Assembly (NCBI RefSeq): GCF_014636935.1
Contig: NZ_BMES01000001.1
Span: 723,383 to 787,382, forward strand
Source of the DNA: Alsobacter metallidurans
GTDB taxonomy: Bacteria; Pseudomonadota; Alphaproteobacteria; Rhizobiales; Beijerinckiaceae
DNA length: 64,000 bases
Direction: 5' to 3'
The notes under the pieces were generated by a model, which worked only from the letters and a program-made list of their open reading frames with translations, was not told where the DNA came from and ran no database searches. Of this stretch, positions 51,040 to 59,650 are shown one piece after another (within the stretch, counting starts at the first letter, position 1; every line of letters begins with the position of its first letter). The translations under genes were made by a program, and so were the position numbers.

Positions 51040-51705
51040 TTGAGCGCGATGGCACAGACTCGGATCATGATCGCCGACGACCACCCCCTTGTGCGAGGCG
51101 CGCTGCGAACCGCGCTCGCCGGAGTGGTGCCCGAAGCCGACATCGTCGAGGCCGGCACCTTCGAGGACGTCACCGACTGCCTCGGCAAGGGCGCGGATCT
51201 CGATCTCGTCCTGCTCGATCTCAGCATGCCGGGCGTGCAGGGCTTTTCGGGGCTCATGTACTTGCGGGCGCAGCATCCCGGCACGCCGGTGGTGGTCGTG
51301 TCGGGCAACGAGGACCGCGGCGTCATCCGCCGCTGCATCGAGTTCGGGGCGTCGGGCTTCATTCCCAAGAGCGTTGACGTCGAAACCATGCGCGGCGCCA
51401 TTCGGGACGTGCTCGACGGGCGCGCGTACACGCCGCCGGATGTCGACATGTCGTCGCCGATGGATCGGGAGACCGGCGATCTCGTGCGTCGGCTCGGCAG
51501 CCTGACGCCCCAGCAGGTCCGCGTGCTGATGATGCTGTCGGAGGGGCTGCTCAACAAGCAGATCGCCTACGAGCTCAGCGTGTCGGAAGCCACCGTGAAG
51601 GCGCATGTTTCCGCAATCCTGCAGAAGCTCGGCGTCGAAAGCCGGACGCAGGCCGTGATCGCGGCGTCCAAGATCGCGGCCGGGCAGCCGGTGGCCGTGG
51701 AGTAG
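51040..51705 (+). CDS. NarL/FixJ-type response regulator (LuxR HTH)
   Basis: The 221-residue protein has a receiver domain with the acidic pair IADDHP, the phospho-accepting Asp in LVLLDLSMPG, Ser in VVVSGNED and Lys in GFIPKSV, followed by a linker and a LuxR-type helix-turn-helix (TPQQVRVLMMLSEGLLNKQI, then LSVSEATVKAHVSAILQKLG). The TTG at 51040 sits seven bases after GGGGGAGG, the best ribosome site here; an ATG at 51049 is also in frame. No kinase is adjacent. It faces away from the symporter gene across a 201-bp gap and may control it. Confidence 0.88.
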   Translation: MSAMAQTRIMIADDHPLVRGALRTALAGVVPEADIVEAGTFEDVTDCLGKGADLDLVLLDLSMPGVQGFSGLMYLRAQHPGTPVVVVSGNEDRGVIRRCIEFGASGFIPKSVDVETMRGAIRDVLDGRAYTPPDVDMSSPMDRETGDLVRRLGSLTPQQVRVLMMLSEGLLNKQIAYELSVSEATVKAHVSAILQKLGVESRTQAVIAASKIAAGQPVAVE

Positions 51706-51727
51706 CGGACGGCGCGCCGCGCCGCGG

Positions 51728-52705
51728 TCAGAGCCCGTTCAGGAACGCATCCGTCTTCGCCAGCGCCTTCTCGGTCAACGGCCCCGGAAAGCCGATGAAC
51801 ACATGCGCGCCGCCGGCCCACAGGGCGAGTTCGGCCGCATTGCCGGCCGCCGTCCAGCGCGACGCCATGAACAGGCTGTCATCCACCAGCGGATCGCGCG
51901 TTCCCACCGAAAACAGGGCCGGCGGCAACCCGGCGAGATCGGCATGAATGGGCGAAACGTCCGGGTCGCGAAGGTCACCCTTCAGCCGCAGGAAGTTTTG
52001 GGCGAACAGGAAGATGTCGCGCGTATTCAGCACGAGCTTCAGGTCGCCCCAGCGGCGTACGCTCGGCGTCTGGGCGAGATCGTAGCAGCCCGCCGTCAGG
52101 TTCGCGCCGCGAAACGGCGTGAGCCCGTGCTTGTCGCGCAGGCGCAGGAGAGTCACCACGGCGAGATGAGCGCCCGCGGATTCGCCGCCGATGAACAGCC
52201 GATCGGTCCCGAAGCGAGACTGGCATTCGCGCAACAACCACAGCGCAGCCGCCTCGCAATCATCGGGCGCAGACGGATAGGGGTTCTCGGGCGCGAGCCG
52301 GTATTCGACCGACACGCTGGCCAATCCGCAGTTCTGCGCCAGGCGCTCTAGCCGGTCGTCCTGCATGTCGGCCGTGCCGAACACCCAGCCGCCGCCGTGA
52401 ATGTGGAGATAGACCCCGGTCGGTGCGTCCGGGGCGATGACCCGCAGCTCCAGCACGCCGCCCGGACCTTCGATCGCGAGCGTCCGGGCGCGTGGGCTGG
52501 GCGGAACCAGCGGAAACGCGCCGAGCCCCTGCTTGCGGCGCTCGCGCACAACCGCGGGCGGCACGGACCATTGATCAGGCAGGCCGGTCAGCTTGGCCAG
52601 AATTTCGGCGTTCAGCTTCTGCGTGTCCGGATCCACCGTGGCGGGATCAAATGCGCTGGGGTCGACGAGCATGCGGTTTTTCCGGTCGCTAGCGTGGGGC
52701 GCCAT
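51728..52705 (-). CDS. Alpha/beta hydrolase, HSL-type esterase
   Basis: The 325-residue protein has the HSL-family oxyanion motif HIHGGGWVFGT (about residue 100), the nucleophile elbow GGESAGAHLA with Ser, the acid in SVGTRDPLVDDS and the His in GGAHVFIGFPG. It should hydrolyse short-chain esters. ATG at 52705 has AAGGA upstream; an ATG 12 codons earlier is possible. It converges on the response regulator gene, 22 bp away. Confidence 0.88.
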   Translation of the reverse strand: MAPHASDRKNRMLVDPSAFDPATVDPDTQKLNAEILAKLTGLPDQWSVPPAVVRERRKQGLGAFPLVPPSPRARTLAIEGPGGVLELRVIAPDAPTGVYLHIHGGGWVFGTADMQDDRLERLAQNCGLASVSVEYRLAPENPYPSAPDDCEAAALWLLRECQSRFGTDRLFIGGESAGAHLAVVTLLRLRDKHGLTPFRGANLTAGCYDLAQTPSVRRWGDLKLVLNTRDIFLFAQNFLRLKGDLRDPDVSPIHADLAGLPPALFSVGTRDPLVDDSLFMASRWTAAGNAAELALWAGGAHVFIGFPGPLTEKALAKTDAFLNGL

Positions 52706-52779
52706 AGAACCGTCCTTCCGGCGGGAGGTCCAGAGCGTCATGGCCGTGATTCAGCCGCGATCGTGCTATCCTTGACGGC

Positions 52780-53082
52780 GTGGAATCGCCCGATCTGCGC
52801 GGGCTGGAGACGCTGATGGCCAACTCGGACTTTTCTCGCATGCTCGGCGGCTCGCCGGGCGCGGTGCTCGTGAAGCTGATCTTCATGTCCGTTCTGGTCG
52901 GAGCGTTTCTGTCCCTGTTCGGGCTGACGCCGCCCGACCTGTTGCGGGGGCTGCGTGATCTCGTCGATCGCGTGATGGATCTTGGCTTTGGCGCGGTGCG
53001 CGAGGTTTTCCGCTACTTCGTCTACGGGGCCGTGATCGTGATCCCGATCTGGCTGTTGATGCGGCTCTTCGGCCGCAACTGA
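52780..53082 (+). CDS. Small two-helix membrane protein (DUF6460-like)
   Basis: The 100-residue protein has two membrane helices (about 27-48 and 78-95) separated by a helical linker rich in Leu/Arg/Asp. LGGSPGAVLVKLIFMSVLVG and VIVIPIWLLMRLFGR resemble the DUF6460 family of Rhizobiales. Its start codon cannot be fixed: an ATG at 52816 (MANSDF) would give an 88-residue form. It lies 10 bp before the MATE gene on the same strand, so the two may be cotranscribed. Function unknown. Confidence 0.68.
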   Translation: MESPDLRGLETLMANSDFSRMLGGSPGAVLVKLIFMSVLVGAFLSLFGLTPPDLLRGLRDLVDRVMDLGFGAVREVFRYFVYGAVIVIPIWLLMRLFGRN

Positions 53083-53092
53083 GCCCGGTTTG

Positions 53093-54436
53093 ATGCTGGA
53101 GCGCGCCCGCCGGCCCGTCGCGGCCACGGCGGCGAGCGTCATCGCGCTCGCCGCGCCCCTGATGCTCGCCCATCTGACCGAGCCGCTGATCGGCCTTGTC
53201 GATACGGCGGTGATCGGCCGGTTGGGCGAGGTCCATCTGCTCGGCGCGGTGGCCATCGGAGCGGTGCTGTTCGACATGCTGTTCTGGGGCCTTGGCTCCC
53301 TGCGCATGAGCACCGCCGGGCTCACCGCCCAGGCGCATGGCGCAGGCGATGACAGGGACGTCGCCCTGGCGCTCGCACGGGCCTTGGCGCTGGCCGTCTC
53401 GCTCGGCGTTGTCCTGATCGTGCTGCAACGGCCCATCATGGCGGCGACCTTTGCGCTGATGGACACCAGTCCAGCCGTTGACGCGGCGGCGCGCGCCTAT
53501 ATCGCGATCCGGATCTGGTCGGGGCCGCTGGCGCTGAGCAACTACGCCATCCTGGGCTCGCTGATCGGGCGCGGCCGGACCGATCTCGGCTTGCTGCTGC
53601 AGGTCGGCCTCAACCTCACCAAGGTGGCGGGCACGATCCTGTTCGTGCCGGGTCTTGGATGGGGCATCGAGGGCGCGGCCTTCGCGACGCTCCTGGCCGA
53701 GGCCATCGGCCTGCTCGGCGGCGTGCTGCTGCTGCGCCGCATCGGCGGCCTGCCGCGCGGGTTGGCTTGGGGCGCGATTGTGGAGGGGCCGGCGCTGCGC
53801 CGCATGCTGGCCGTCAACCGCGACGTCGCGATCCGGACCGTAGCGCTTCTGTCCGCCTTCGCGTTCTTCACCGCCCAGGGCGCACGGGCAGGCGACGTGG
53901 CGCTGGCCGCCAACGCCGTGCTGTACAACCTCTTCCTGATCGGCAGCTACTTCCTGGACGGCTTCGCGACCGCGGCCGAGCAATTGTGCGGCCAGGCCGT
54001 CGGCGCCCGCGACGAGCGCGGGTTCCGGAGGACAGTGGGGTTGACGCTGGGGCTGAGCCTTGGGGTCGGAGCAGTGGTTTCGGCCGCCGCCTTCGTCGGC
54101 GGCTCGGCGTTCATCGACGCCATTTCGACGAATGAGGCCGTACGCGAAGCCGCGAAACTGTACCTGCCGCTCGCCGCGCTGACGCCGCTGATTGGAGCCG
54201 CCGCCTTCACGTTCGACGGCGTTTACGTCGGCGCAACCTGGACTGCGGCCATGCGCAACCTGATGTTGGCCGCCCTGGCGATCTACCTGGCCGTGTTCTA
54301 CGGCGGCGTCGCGCTCGCGGGCGCCTGGACCAATGCGGGGCTCTGGATCGCCTTCCTGGTGTTCCTCGGCGTGCGCGGCTTTGGCCAGTGGTGGCTTTAT
54401 CCCGGACTGGCGCGACGGACCTTTCCGACAGCCTGA
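53093..54436 (+). CDS. MATE family efflux transporter
   Basis: The 447-residue protein has 12 predicted helices in two similar halves, typical of MATE exporters (DinF-like). LMLAHLTEPLIGLVDTAVIG and GSLRMSTAGLTAQAHGAGDD mark the first half. YFLDGFATAAEQLCGQAVG with ARDERGFRRT marks the second. It would export drugs or metabolites by sodium or proton antiport. ATG at 53093 is used. The gene is followed by two strong hairpins. Confidence 0.9.
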   Translation: MLERARRPVAATAASVIALAAPLMLAHLTEPLIGLVDTAVIGRLGEVHLLGAVAIGAVLFDMLFWGLGSLRMSTAGLTAQAHGAGDDRDVALALARALALAVSLGVVLIVLQRPIMAATFALMDTSPAVDAAARAYIAIRIWSGPLALSNYAILGSLIGRGRTDLGLLLQVGLNLTKVAGTILFVPGLGWGIEGAAFATLLAEAIGLLGGVLLLRRIGGLPRGLAWGAIVEGPALRRMLAVNRDVAIRTVALLSAFAFFTAQGARAGDVALAANAVLYNLFLIGSYFLDGFATAAEQLCGQAVGARDERGFRRTVGLTLGLSLGVGAVVSAAAFVGGSAFIDAISTNEAVREAAKLYLPLAALTPLIGAAAFTFDGVYVGATWTAAMRNLMLAALAIYLAVFYGGVALAGAWTNAGLWIAFLVFLGVRGFGQWWLYPGLARRTFPTA

Positions 54437-54451
54437 CCAATCGGAACGAAT

Positions 54452-54520
54452 GACGGCCCCGCGGGGGCAACGCGGGGCCGTCGGGACCAGGTCGCGTGGA
54501 GGTTCAAGGCCGCGACCTGG
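54452..54520. terminator. Two adjacent GC-rich hairpins, probable shared terminator
   Basis: GACGGCCCCGCG (54452-54463) pairs perfectly with CGCGGGGCCGTC (54471-54482). A second 10-bp palindrome pairs CCAGGTCGCG (54487-54496) with CGCGACCTGG (54511-54520). Neither is followed by a T run, so termination may be factor-assisted. They sit between the convergent MATE and Gly-rich protein genes. Confidence 0.65.
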
Positions 54521-54543
54521 CCGTTCGAAAACCGATCCTGGGA

Positions 54544-54870
54544 TCAGTCGCAAACGGTGCGGCGGACTCGGCGCCAGCCATAGTCGGTCAGGACGCGCCG
54601 GTGGACGACGTAGCAGTCGCCCGCCACATAGACCGGGCCATAATAGGTGGGGCGAGCGGCGGACGCCGCGAGGGCGCCCAGCGCCAGACCGCCGACCACG
54701 CCGGCCGCCGCAGCGCCGCCATAGCCCCAGCCGCCGCCATGATGGTAGCCCCAGCCGCCCGCTGAGGCGGGCGTCGCGGTCGCCGCCACGCCGCCGCCGA
54801 AAGCGAGGGCGGCCAGGCTGCCAATCAGGACCTTGCGGGCGTAGGAAGGCAGAGCGGTAAGTACGGTCAT
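54544..54870 (-). CDS. Small Gly-rich exported protein
   Basis: The 108-residue protein has a signal-like N terminus (VLIGSLAALAFGGGVAATA..., cut near ASAG), then a Gly/His/Tyr/Trp-rich stretch (GGWGYHHGGGWGYGG), a hydrophobic Ala/Gly segment (about 50-68) and a C-terminal motif with CYVVHRRVLTDYGWRRVRR and a last Cys. ATG at 54870 has AGGAG upstream. Proteins of this shape are common in Rhizobiales and are presumed surface or periplasmic; function is unknown. Confidence 0.75.
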   Translation of the reverse strand: MTVLTALPSYARKVLIGSLAALAFGGGVAATATPASAGGWGYHHGGGWGYGGAAAAGVVGGLALGALAASAARPTYYGPVYVAGDCYVVHRRVLTDYGWRRVRRTVCD

Positions 54871-55042
54871 GGCGGCGAACTCCTGAGTGGCGGGCCGGAG
54901 GCCCCGTGTTGGCGTGGGCCGCTTTGTGTTCGGCCATGGCGGGACAATGCCCTGAGCCCGGCCCGGCCGATGTGTGGGGCCGCACACCGGCCGAGGCGTC
55001 GCCAGGGATGACGTCCGGCCGCTCGAGCGCTACCTAAAGGCG

Positions 55043-57619
55043 GTGAACGCCCCAACCCCCGACGCCGCCCTTCTCCCAGAGCGCTTCCAGCGCTGGTTCG
55101 CGGCGCGCGGATGGGCGCCGCGTCCGCACCAGCTGTCCTTGTTGGCGCGGGCGCGTTCCGGCCGCTCCGCCCTCTTGGTCGCCCCGACCGGCGCAGGCAA
55201 GACGCTCGCTGGGTTCCTCCCCAGCCTGATCGAGTTGGCCGATGCGCCCTCTGGAGGGCTGAAGGGAAGGGGGCTGCACACGCTCTACATCTCGCCCTTG
55301 AAGGCGCTCGCGACCGACATCGCCCGCAATCTCGAGGCGCCCATCGCCGAGATGGAGCTGCCGATCCGGATCGAAACGCGCACGGGCGACACCCCCTCGC
55401 ACAAGCGTACGCGGCAGATGCAGCGGCCGCCCGACATCCTGATGACCACGCCCGAGCAACTCGCCCTGATGCTCGCGCATCGCGACGCCCAGACGGTGTT
55501 CGGCGATCTGCGTCGTGTCGTGCTGGACGAACTGCACGCGCTCGTCACGTCCAAGCGCGGCGACCTGCTGTCGCTGGGGCTGGCGCGGCTGAACCGTCTC
55601 TCTCCCGGCTTGACGGCCGTAGGGCTGTCCGCAACCGTTCGGGAGCCCGACGACCTGCGCCGCTACCTGGCGCCGCAGAGTCATGGCGCCACGCCGCCGG
55701 AAAGTCATGACGCTGCAGCGCCGGACGGCGACCCTCCGATGGCCGACCTCGTCGTGGTGGAGGGCGGCGCGCCGCCGCTGATCCGCATTCTGGAAGGCGC
55801 CCGCATCCTTCCGCTCGCCGGCCACAACGCCGTGCACGCCATGGGGGCCGTTTACGCCGCCATCCAGGCCCACAAGACCTCGCTGGTCTTCGTGAACACC
55901 CGCATGCAGGCCGAGTTCATGTTCCAGGAGCTCTGGCGCATCAACGAGGATGGTCTCGCCATCGCGCTGCATCATGGGTCGCTCGATGTCGCCCAGCGCC
56001 GCAAGGTCGAGGCCGCGATGACGGCCGGCAAGCTTCGCGCCGTCGTGTGCACGTCCACGCTCGATCTCGGCATCGACTGGGGCGACGTCGACCTCGTCAT
56101 CAACATCGGCGCGCCCAAGGGCGCGAGCCGGCTGATGCAGCGCATTGGTCGCTCCAATCATCGGATGGACGAGGCGTCCAAGGCCTTTCTGGTGCCGGCC
56201 AATCGCTTCGAGATCATGGAATGCCGGGCCGCGCTCGACGCCGTCGAGGTCGCCGCCCAGGACACGCCCGACGCCCGCGTCGGCGCGCTCGACGTGCTGG
56301 CGCAGCACGTGCTCGGGATGGCCTGCGCGGGCCCGTTCGACGCTGACGACCTCTTCGCCGAGGTGTCCTCGGCCAGCCCCTATGCGGGGCTGGAGCGCGA
56401 TGATTTCGATCGGGTGATGAACTTCGTCGCGACGGGTGGCTACGCGCTGGCGACCTATGATCGCTTCGCCAAGATCCGGAAGGGGACCGACGGCCTCTGG
56501 CGCGTCTCGAACCCGCGCGTCGCCCAGCAATACCGGATGAACGTGGGCACCATCATCGAGGCCGCCTCGCTGAAGGTGCGCCTTGGCAGGATCAAGCATG
56601 CGCGGCCGGGCTCGCCGGGCGTCATCGCGCGCGGTGGCCGCGTGCTGGGCGAGGTGGAGGAATATTTCGCCGAGAACCTGATCCCGGGCGACACCTTCAT
56701 CTTCGCCGGCGAGATGCTCCGCTTCGAGGCGCTGGCCGACAACGAGGTCGTGGTGTCGCGCGCCCCGGCCGGCACGGACCCCAAGGTGCCGAGCTACGCG
56801 GGCGGCAAGTTCCCGCTCTCGACCTTTCTGGCCGCGCGCGTCCGCGCCATGCTGGCCGATCCGTCCGAGTGGAGCCGCATGCCGGGGGGCGTCGCCGAAT
56901 GGCTGGAGAACCAGCGGCTGCGCTCGATTCTGCCCCGCCAGAACGACCTCCTGGTCGAGACCTACCCTCGCGCGGGAAGGCACTATATGGTGGCCTACCC
57001 GTTCGAAGGCCGGCTGGCGCACCAGACGCTTGGGATGTTGCTGACGCGGCGACTGGAACGCGCCCGCCTGCGTCCATTGGGCTTCGTGGCCACCGACTAC
57101 GGGCTCGCCGTTTGGGCCCTCTCGGACATGAGCGCCGCGATCGCGCAGGGGCGGCTCGACCTCGCCGACCTCTTCGCCGAGGACATGCTCGGCGACGACC
57201 TGGAGGAGTGGCTGGACGAGTCCGCCCTGATGAAGCGCACCTTCCGCCAATGCGCCATCATCGCGGGGCTGATCGAGCGCCGGCATCCCGGCCAAGAGAA
57301 GACAGGCCGACAGGTCACGATGTCGACGGACCTCGTCTACGACGTGCTGCGCCGGCACGAGCCGGACCATATCCTGCTCAAGGCGACGCGGCAGGATGCG
57401 GCGACAGGTCTCCTCGACTTGAAGCGCCTCGCCGGGATGTTGTCGCGCATCAGGGGGCGAATCGTGCACAAAGCCCTCGAGAGGGTCTCGCCGCTTGCGA
57501 TCTCGGTCATGCTCGAGATCGGCCGCGAGGCGGTTTATGGCGAGGCGGCGGAGGACATCTTGGCCGAGGCGGAAGCGGAGATGATGGACGAGGCGCTGGC
57601 CGGGAAAACTCCGGCGTGA
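55043..57619 (+). CDS. Ligase-associated DEXH-box helicase (Lhr-core type)
   Basis: The 858-residue superfamily 2 helicase has Walker A VAPTGAGKT (46-54), the DEXH box VVLDELHAL, motif III SATVR, and motif V-VI in CTSTLDLGIDWGDVDLVIN and MQRIGRSNHR. A long C-terminal part carries the winged-helix and beta-barrel regions of Lhr-like helicases. It belongs to the same repair set as the ligase and MBL exonuclease at 38038-40784. GTG at 55043 is the likely start. The next gene, PdeM, begins with a GTG overlapping its stop. Confidence 0.9.
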   Translation: MNAPTPDAALLPERFQRWFAARGWAPRPHQLSLLARARSGRSALLVAPTGAGKTLAGFLPSLIELADAPSGGLKGRGLHTLYISPLKALATDIARNLEAPIAEMELPIRIETRTGDTPSHKRTRQMQRPPDILMTTPEQLALMLAHRDAQTVFGDLRRVVLDELHALVTSKRGDLLSLGLARLNRLSPGLTAVGLSATVREPDDLRRYLAPQSHGATPPESHDAAAPDGDPPMADLVVVEGGAPPLIRILEGARILPLAGHNAVHAMGAVYAAIQAHKTSLVFVNTRMQAEFMFQELWRINEDGLAIALHHGSLDVAQRRKVEAAMTAGKLRAVVCTSTLDLGIDWGDVDLVINIGAPKGASRLMQRIGRSNHRMDEASKAFLVPANRFEIMECRAALDAVEVAAQDTPDARVGALDVLAQHVLGMACAGPFDADDLFAEVSSASPYAGLERDDFDRVMNFVATGGYALATYDRFAKIRKGTDGLWRVSNPRVAQQYRMNVGTIIEAASLKVRLGRIKHARPGSPGVIARGGRVLGEVEEYFAENLIPGDTFIFAGEMLRFEALADNEVVVSRAPAGTDPKVPSYAGGKFPLSTFLAARVRAMLADPSEWSRMPGGVAEWLENQRLRSILPRQNDLLVETYPRAGRHYMVAYPFEGRLAHQTLGMLLTRRLERARLRPLGFVATDYGLAVWALSDMSAAIAQGRLDLADLFAEDMLGDDLEEWLDESALMKRTFRQCAIIAGLIERRHPGQEKTGRQVTMSTDLVYDVLRRHEPDHILLKATRQDAATGLLDLKRLAGMLSRIRGRIVHKALERVSPLAISVMLEIGREAVYGEAAEDILAEAEAEMMDEALAGKTPA

Positions 57620-58332
57620 ACGCGCGTCCCCTGAGCTGGGCGACCGGCGAAGCTTGCGAGGCGCCCCTCGCGGTCGGCGAACTCGTGTTCGCGGCCTGCC
57701 GCTCCGGCGCGCTGTTTCTGGAGCGCGAGCGCATGCTCGTGGTCGCGGACCTGCATCTCGAAAAGGGCTCCGCCTTCGCGCAGCGCGGCCGCATGCTGCC
57801 GCCCTACGACAGTCGCGCCACGCTGGCGTCGCTCGCCGCCGTGGTGGCGCGGTTCCGTCCCGCGACTGTGCTGGTGCTGGGCGACGGCCTGCATGACATC
57901 CGGGCGCTTGAGCGCATGCCGCCCGAGGATCTCGCGGCCTTGCGCATCCTGCAGACCGGCGCGGACTGGATCTGGATTGCCGGCAACCATGACCCTGTCG
58001 CGCCGGAAGGTCTCGGAGGACGGGCTTACGACACGCTTGCGATCGCCGGCGTGACGTTCCGGCACGAACCGTCGGCGAGCGGTGCGGGGCCGGAGCTGTC
58101 CGGCCATCTTCATCCGGCCGCCAAAGTGGTCGGGCGTGGCCGCGCGGTTCGCCGACGCTGCTTCGTGTCGGACGGTCGGCGCTGCGTCATGCCGGCCTTC
58201 GGCGCCTATGCGGGCGGGCTCAACGTGCTTGACCGCGCCTTCGCGCCGCTGTTTGGACGCCGGTTCACCGCCCATGTCGTCGGATCGGAGCGCGTTTACG
58301 CGGTGTCTCCGGCGCAGTTGCGGCCGGACTAG
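57616..58332 (+). CDS. pdeM: Ligase-associated phosphoesterase PdeM
   Basis: The 238-residue calcineurin-like phosphoesterase has metal ligands in VVADLHLEKG (Asp45, His47), VLGDGLHD (Asp90), AGNHDP (123-127) and SGHLHP (163-167), the standard order. It belongs to the ligase-associated set (ligase, exonuclease, helicase, phosphoesterase). The GTG start at 57616 overlaps the helicase stop (GTGA). It likely cleaves phosphodiesters during DNA repair. Its own stop overlaps the end of the opposite-strand DUF3429 gene. Confidence 0.9.
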   Translation: MNARPLSWATGEACEAPLAVGELVFAACRSGALFLERERMLVVADLHLEKGSAFAQRGRMLPPYDSRATLASLAAVVARFRPATVLVLGDGLHDIRALERMPPEDLAALRILQTGADWIWIAGNHDPVAPEGLGGRAYDTLAIAGVTFRHEPSASGAGPELSGHLHPAAKVVGRGRAVRRRCFVSDGRRCVMPAFGAYAGGLNVLDRAFAPLFGRRFTAHVVGSERVYAVSPAQLRPD

Positions 58333-58826
58333 CCTTCCAGGCCGGGCGTGAGCGCCAGGACGCCGATCAGCACCAGCACCACGGCGGCTGTGAGCAGCAG
58401 CCGCAGCGTCCCGTACCAGCGCGGCGTGGAGCCGCGCGACGCTAGCGCGATGTCGGACACGCCAAGCACCAGGAAGCAGCCGATCAGCACCACGAGATCG
58501 TGCGGGCGAGGCATGAACAGCGCCCCCCAGGCGACCAGCGGCGCCAGCACCGACATCGCGAAAAGGCTCGGCGCCTGCTTGCGATCCGGCAGCAGCAGGC
58601 CGACGCCCCAGCGCACGCCACCCAGAAACGACGTGATCACCACGCCGTAGCCGACCAGGGCCGCGCGAAAGAAACCAGCCGCGAGCCCGAGCCGGCTTTC
58701 GGCCTGCACCAGGGAGGCGACGCCCAGCGCCACGAATGGGATCACGCCCGCGCCGCCCAGCAGCATGGCGCTGGTCGGGATCGCGCGGTCGTCGGCGGCG
58801 GCCGGGGTGGCGGCGGGTTCGGTCAT
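58329..58826 (-). CDS. DUF3429 family membrane protein
   Basis: The 165-residue protein has four or five membrane helices. GGVRWGVGLL in the middle is the DUF3429 hallmark, and the last helix ends in LTPGLEG. ATG at 58826 has AGGAG five bases upstream; a GTG at 58832 is also in frame. Function unknown. It overlaps pdeM by four bases at the 3' ends. Confidence 0.85.
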   Translation of the reverse strand: MTEPAATPAAADDRAIPTSAMLLGGAGVIPFVALGVASLVQAESRLGLAAGFFRAALVGYGVVITSFLGGVRWGVGLLLPDRKQAPSLFAMSVLAPLVAWGALFMPRPHDLVVLIGCFLVLGVSDIALASRGSTPRWYGTLRLLLTAAVVLVLIGVLALTPGLEG

Positions 58827-58888
58827 AGTCACTCCTGCAGGTCAGGCGCAGCGATAGCCAAGCCGTCGCGGATCCGCCAGTGGCGCAT

Positions 58889-59650
58889 TCAGTCGCGGCG
58901 GAAGATCACGGTGGCGAGCCAACCGAAGATCAGCGCGATGGCGGCCGTCGCCAGGCCGTACAAATAGGGGTGCTGCCGGGCCGCCGTCGCGACGGCCTGC
59001 TCAAAGCCGGCTTTCGACACCTCGAAATTCGTGCTCTCGCGCGCCAGCAGCACGCCGCCCGAATACAGAGCCACGTTGACCTCGTAGCCTCCCAGCGGCG
59101 CCGTGGGCGGCACCGGCACGATGGCGCGGAAGATCGAGGGCGTGATGAACGTGACGCCGCGCTCGTCGGTCTTGTAGAGGCCGGCGTTGCGCTGGAGCCG
59201 GATCAGGGCCGACCGGAAGCTCGGATCATAGATCAGGTCGTAGCCCGCCGGATCCAGCAGCGCTTCGAGGCCAAGCCCGAAGCGTCGGCGCAGGTCCGGC
59301 GCTGTAATCGCCGCGATGGGTCGCGAGGAGATCTGCGCCACCGTGATCGGCACCTCGAAGAACTTGCGCTGTTGCAGGTTCATCCAGATGGGGCCCAGGC
59401 GCACCTTCTCGCGCACCACCGTGGAGGCGCGCGGCCCGATCGCCGTGACAACGACGTCGTAGGGCTCCTGTCGGGTGACGCTGCGCCGGTCGTTGTCGAT
59501 AACGCCGAAGATCACCAGGTCTGATCCCGCCCATGTGGACGTGATCTGCACCCGGTGGTTGGACAGCGACAGCACGAGCGCCTCGGCGTGCGCCCGGCCG
59601 CTGAGCAGCAGCAGCGAAAGGCACGCGACCAGGAGGCCGGCCGCCTTCAC
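58889..59650 (-). CDS. TIGR02186 family membrane-anchored protein
   Basis: The 253-residue protein has a signal peptide (VACLSLLLLSGRAHAEALV), a periplasmic beta-rich domain (about 23-215) and a C-terminal membrane helix (about 228-248, GLATAAIALIFGWLATVIF) ending in basic residues. This matches TIGR02186, a family found almost always next to a TauE/SafE permease in alphaproteobacteria. Its GTG start at 59650 overlaps the permease stop (GTGA), so it is a likely partner. Function unknown. Confidence 0.85.
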   Translation of the reverse strand: MKAAGLLVACLSLLLLSGRAHAEALVLSLSNHRVQITSTWAGSDLVIFGVIDNDRRSVTRQEPYDVVVTAIGPRASTVVREKVRLGPIWMNLQQRKFFEVPITVAQISSRPIAAITAPDLRRRFGLGLEALLDPAGYDLIYDPSFRSALIRLQRNAGLYKTDERGVTFITPSIFRAIVPVPPTAPLGGYEVNVALYSGGVLLARESTNFEVSKAGFEQAVATAARQHPYLYGLATAAIALIFGWLATVIFRRD

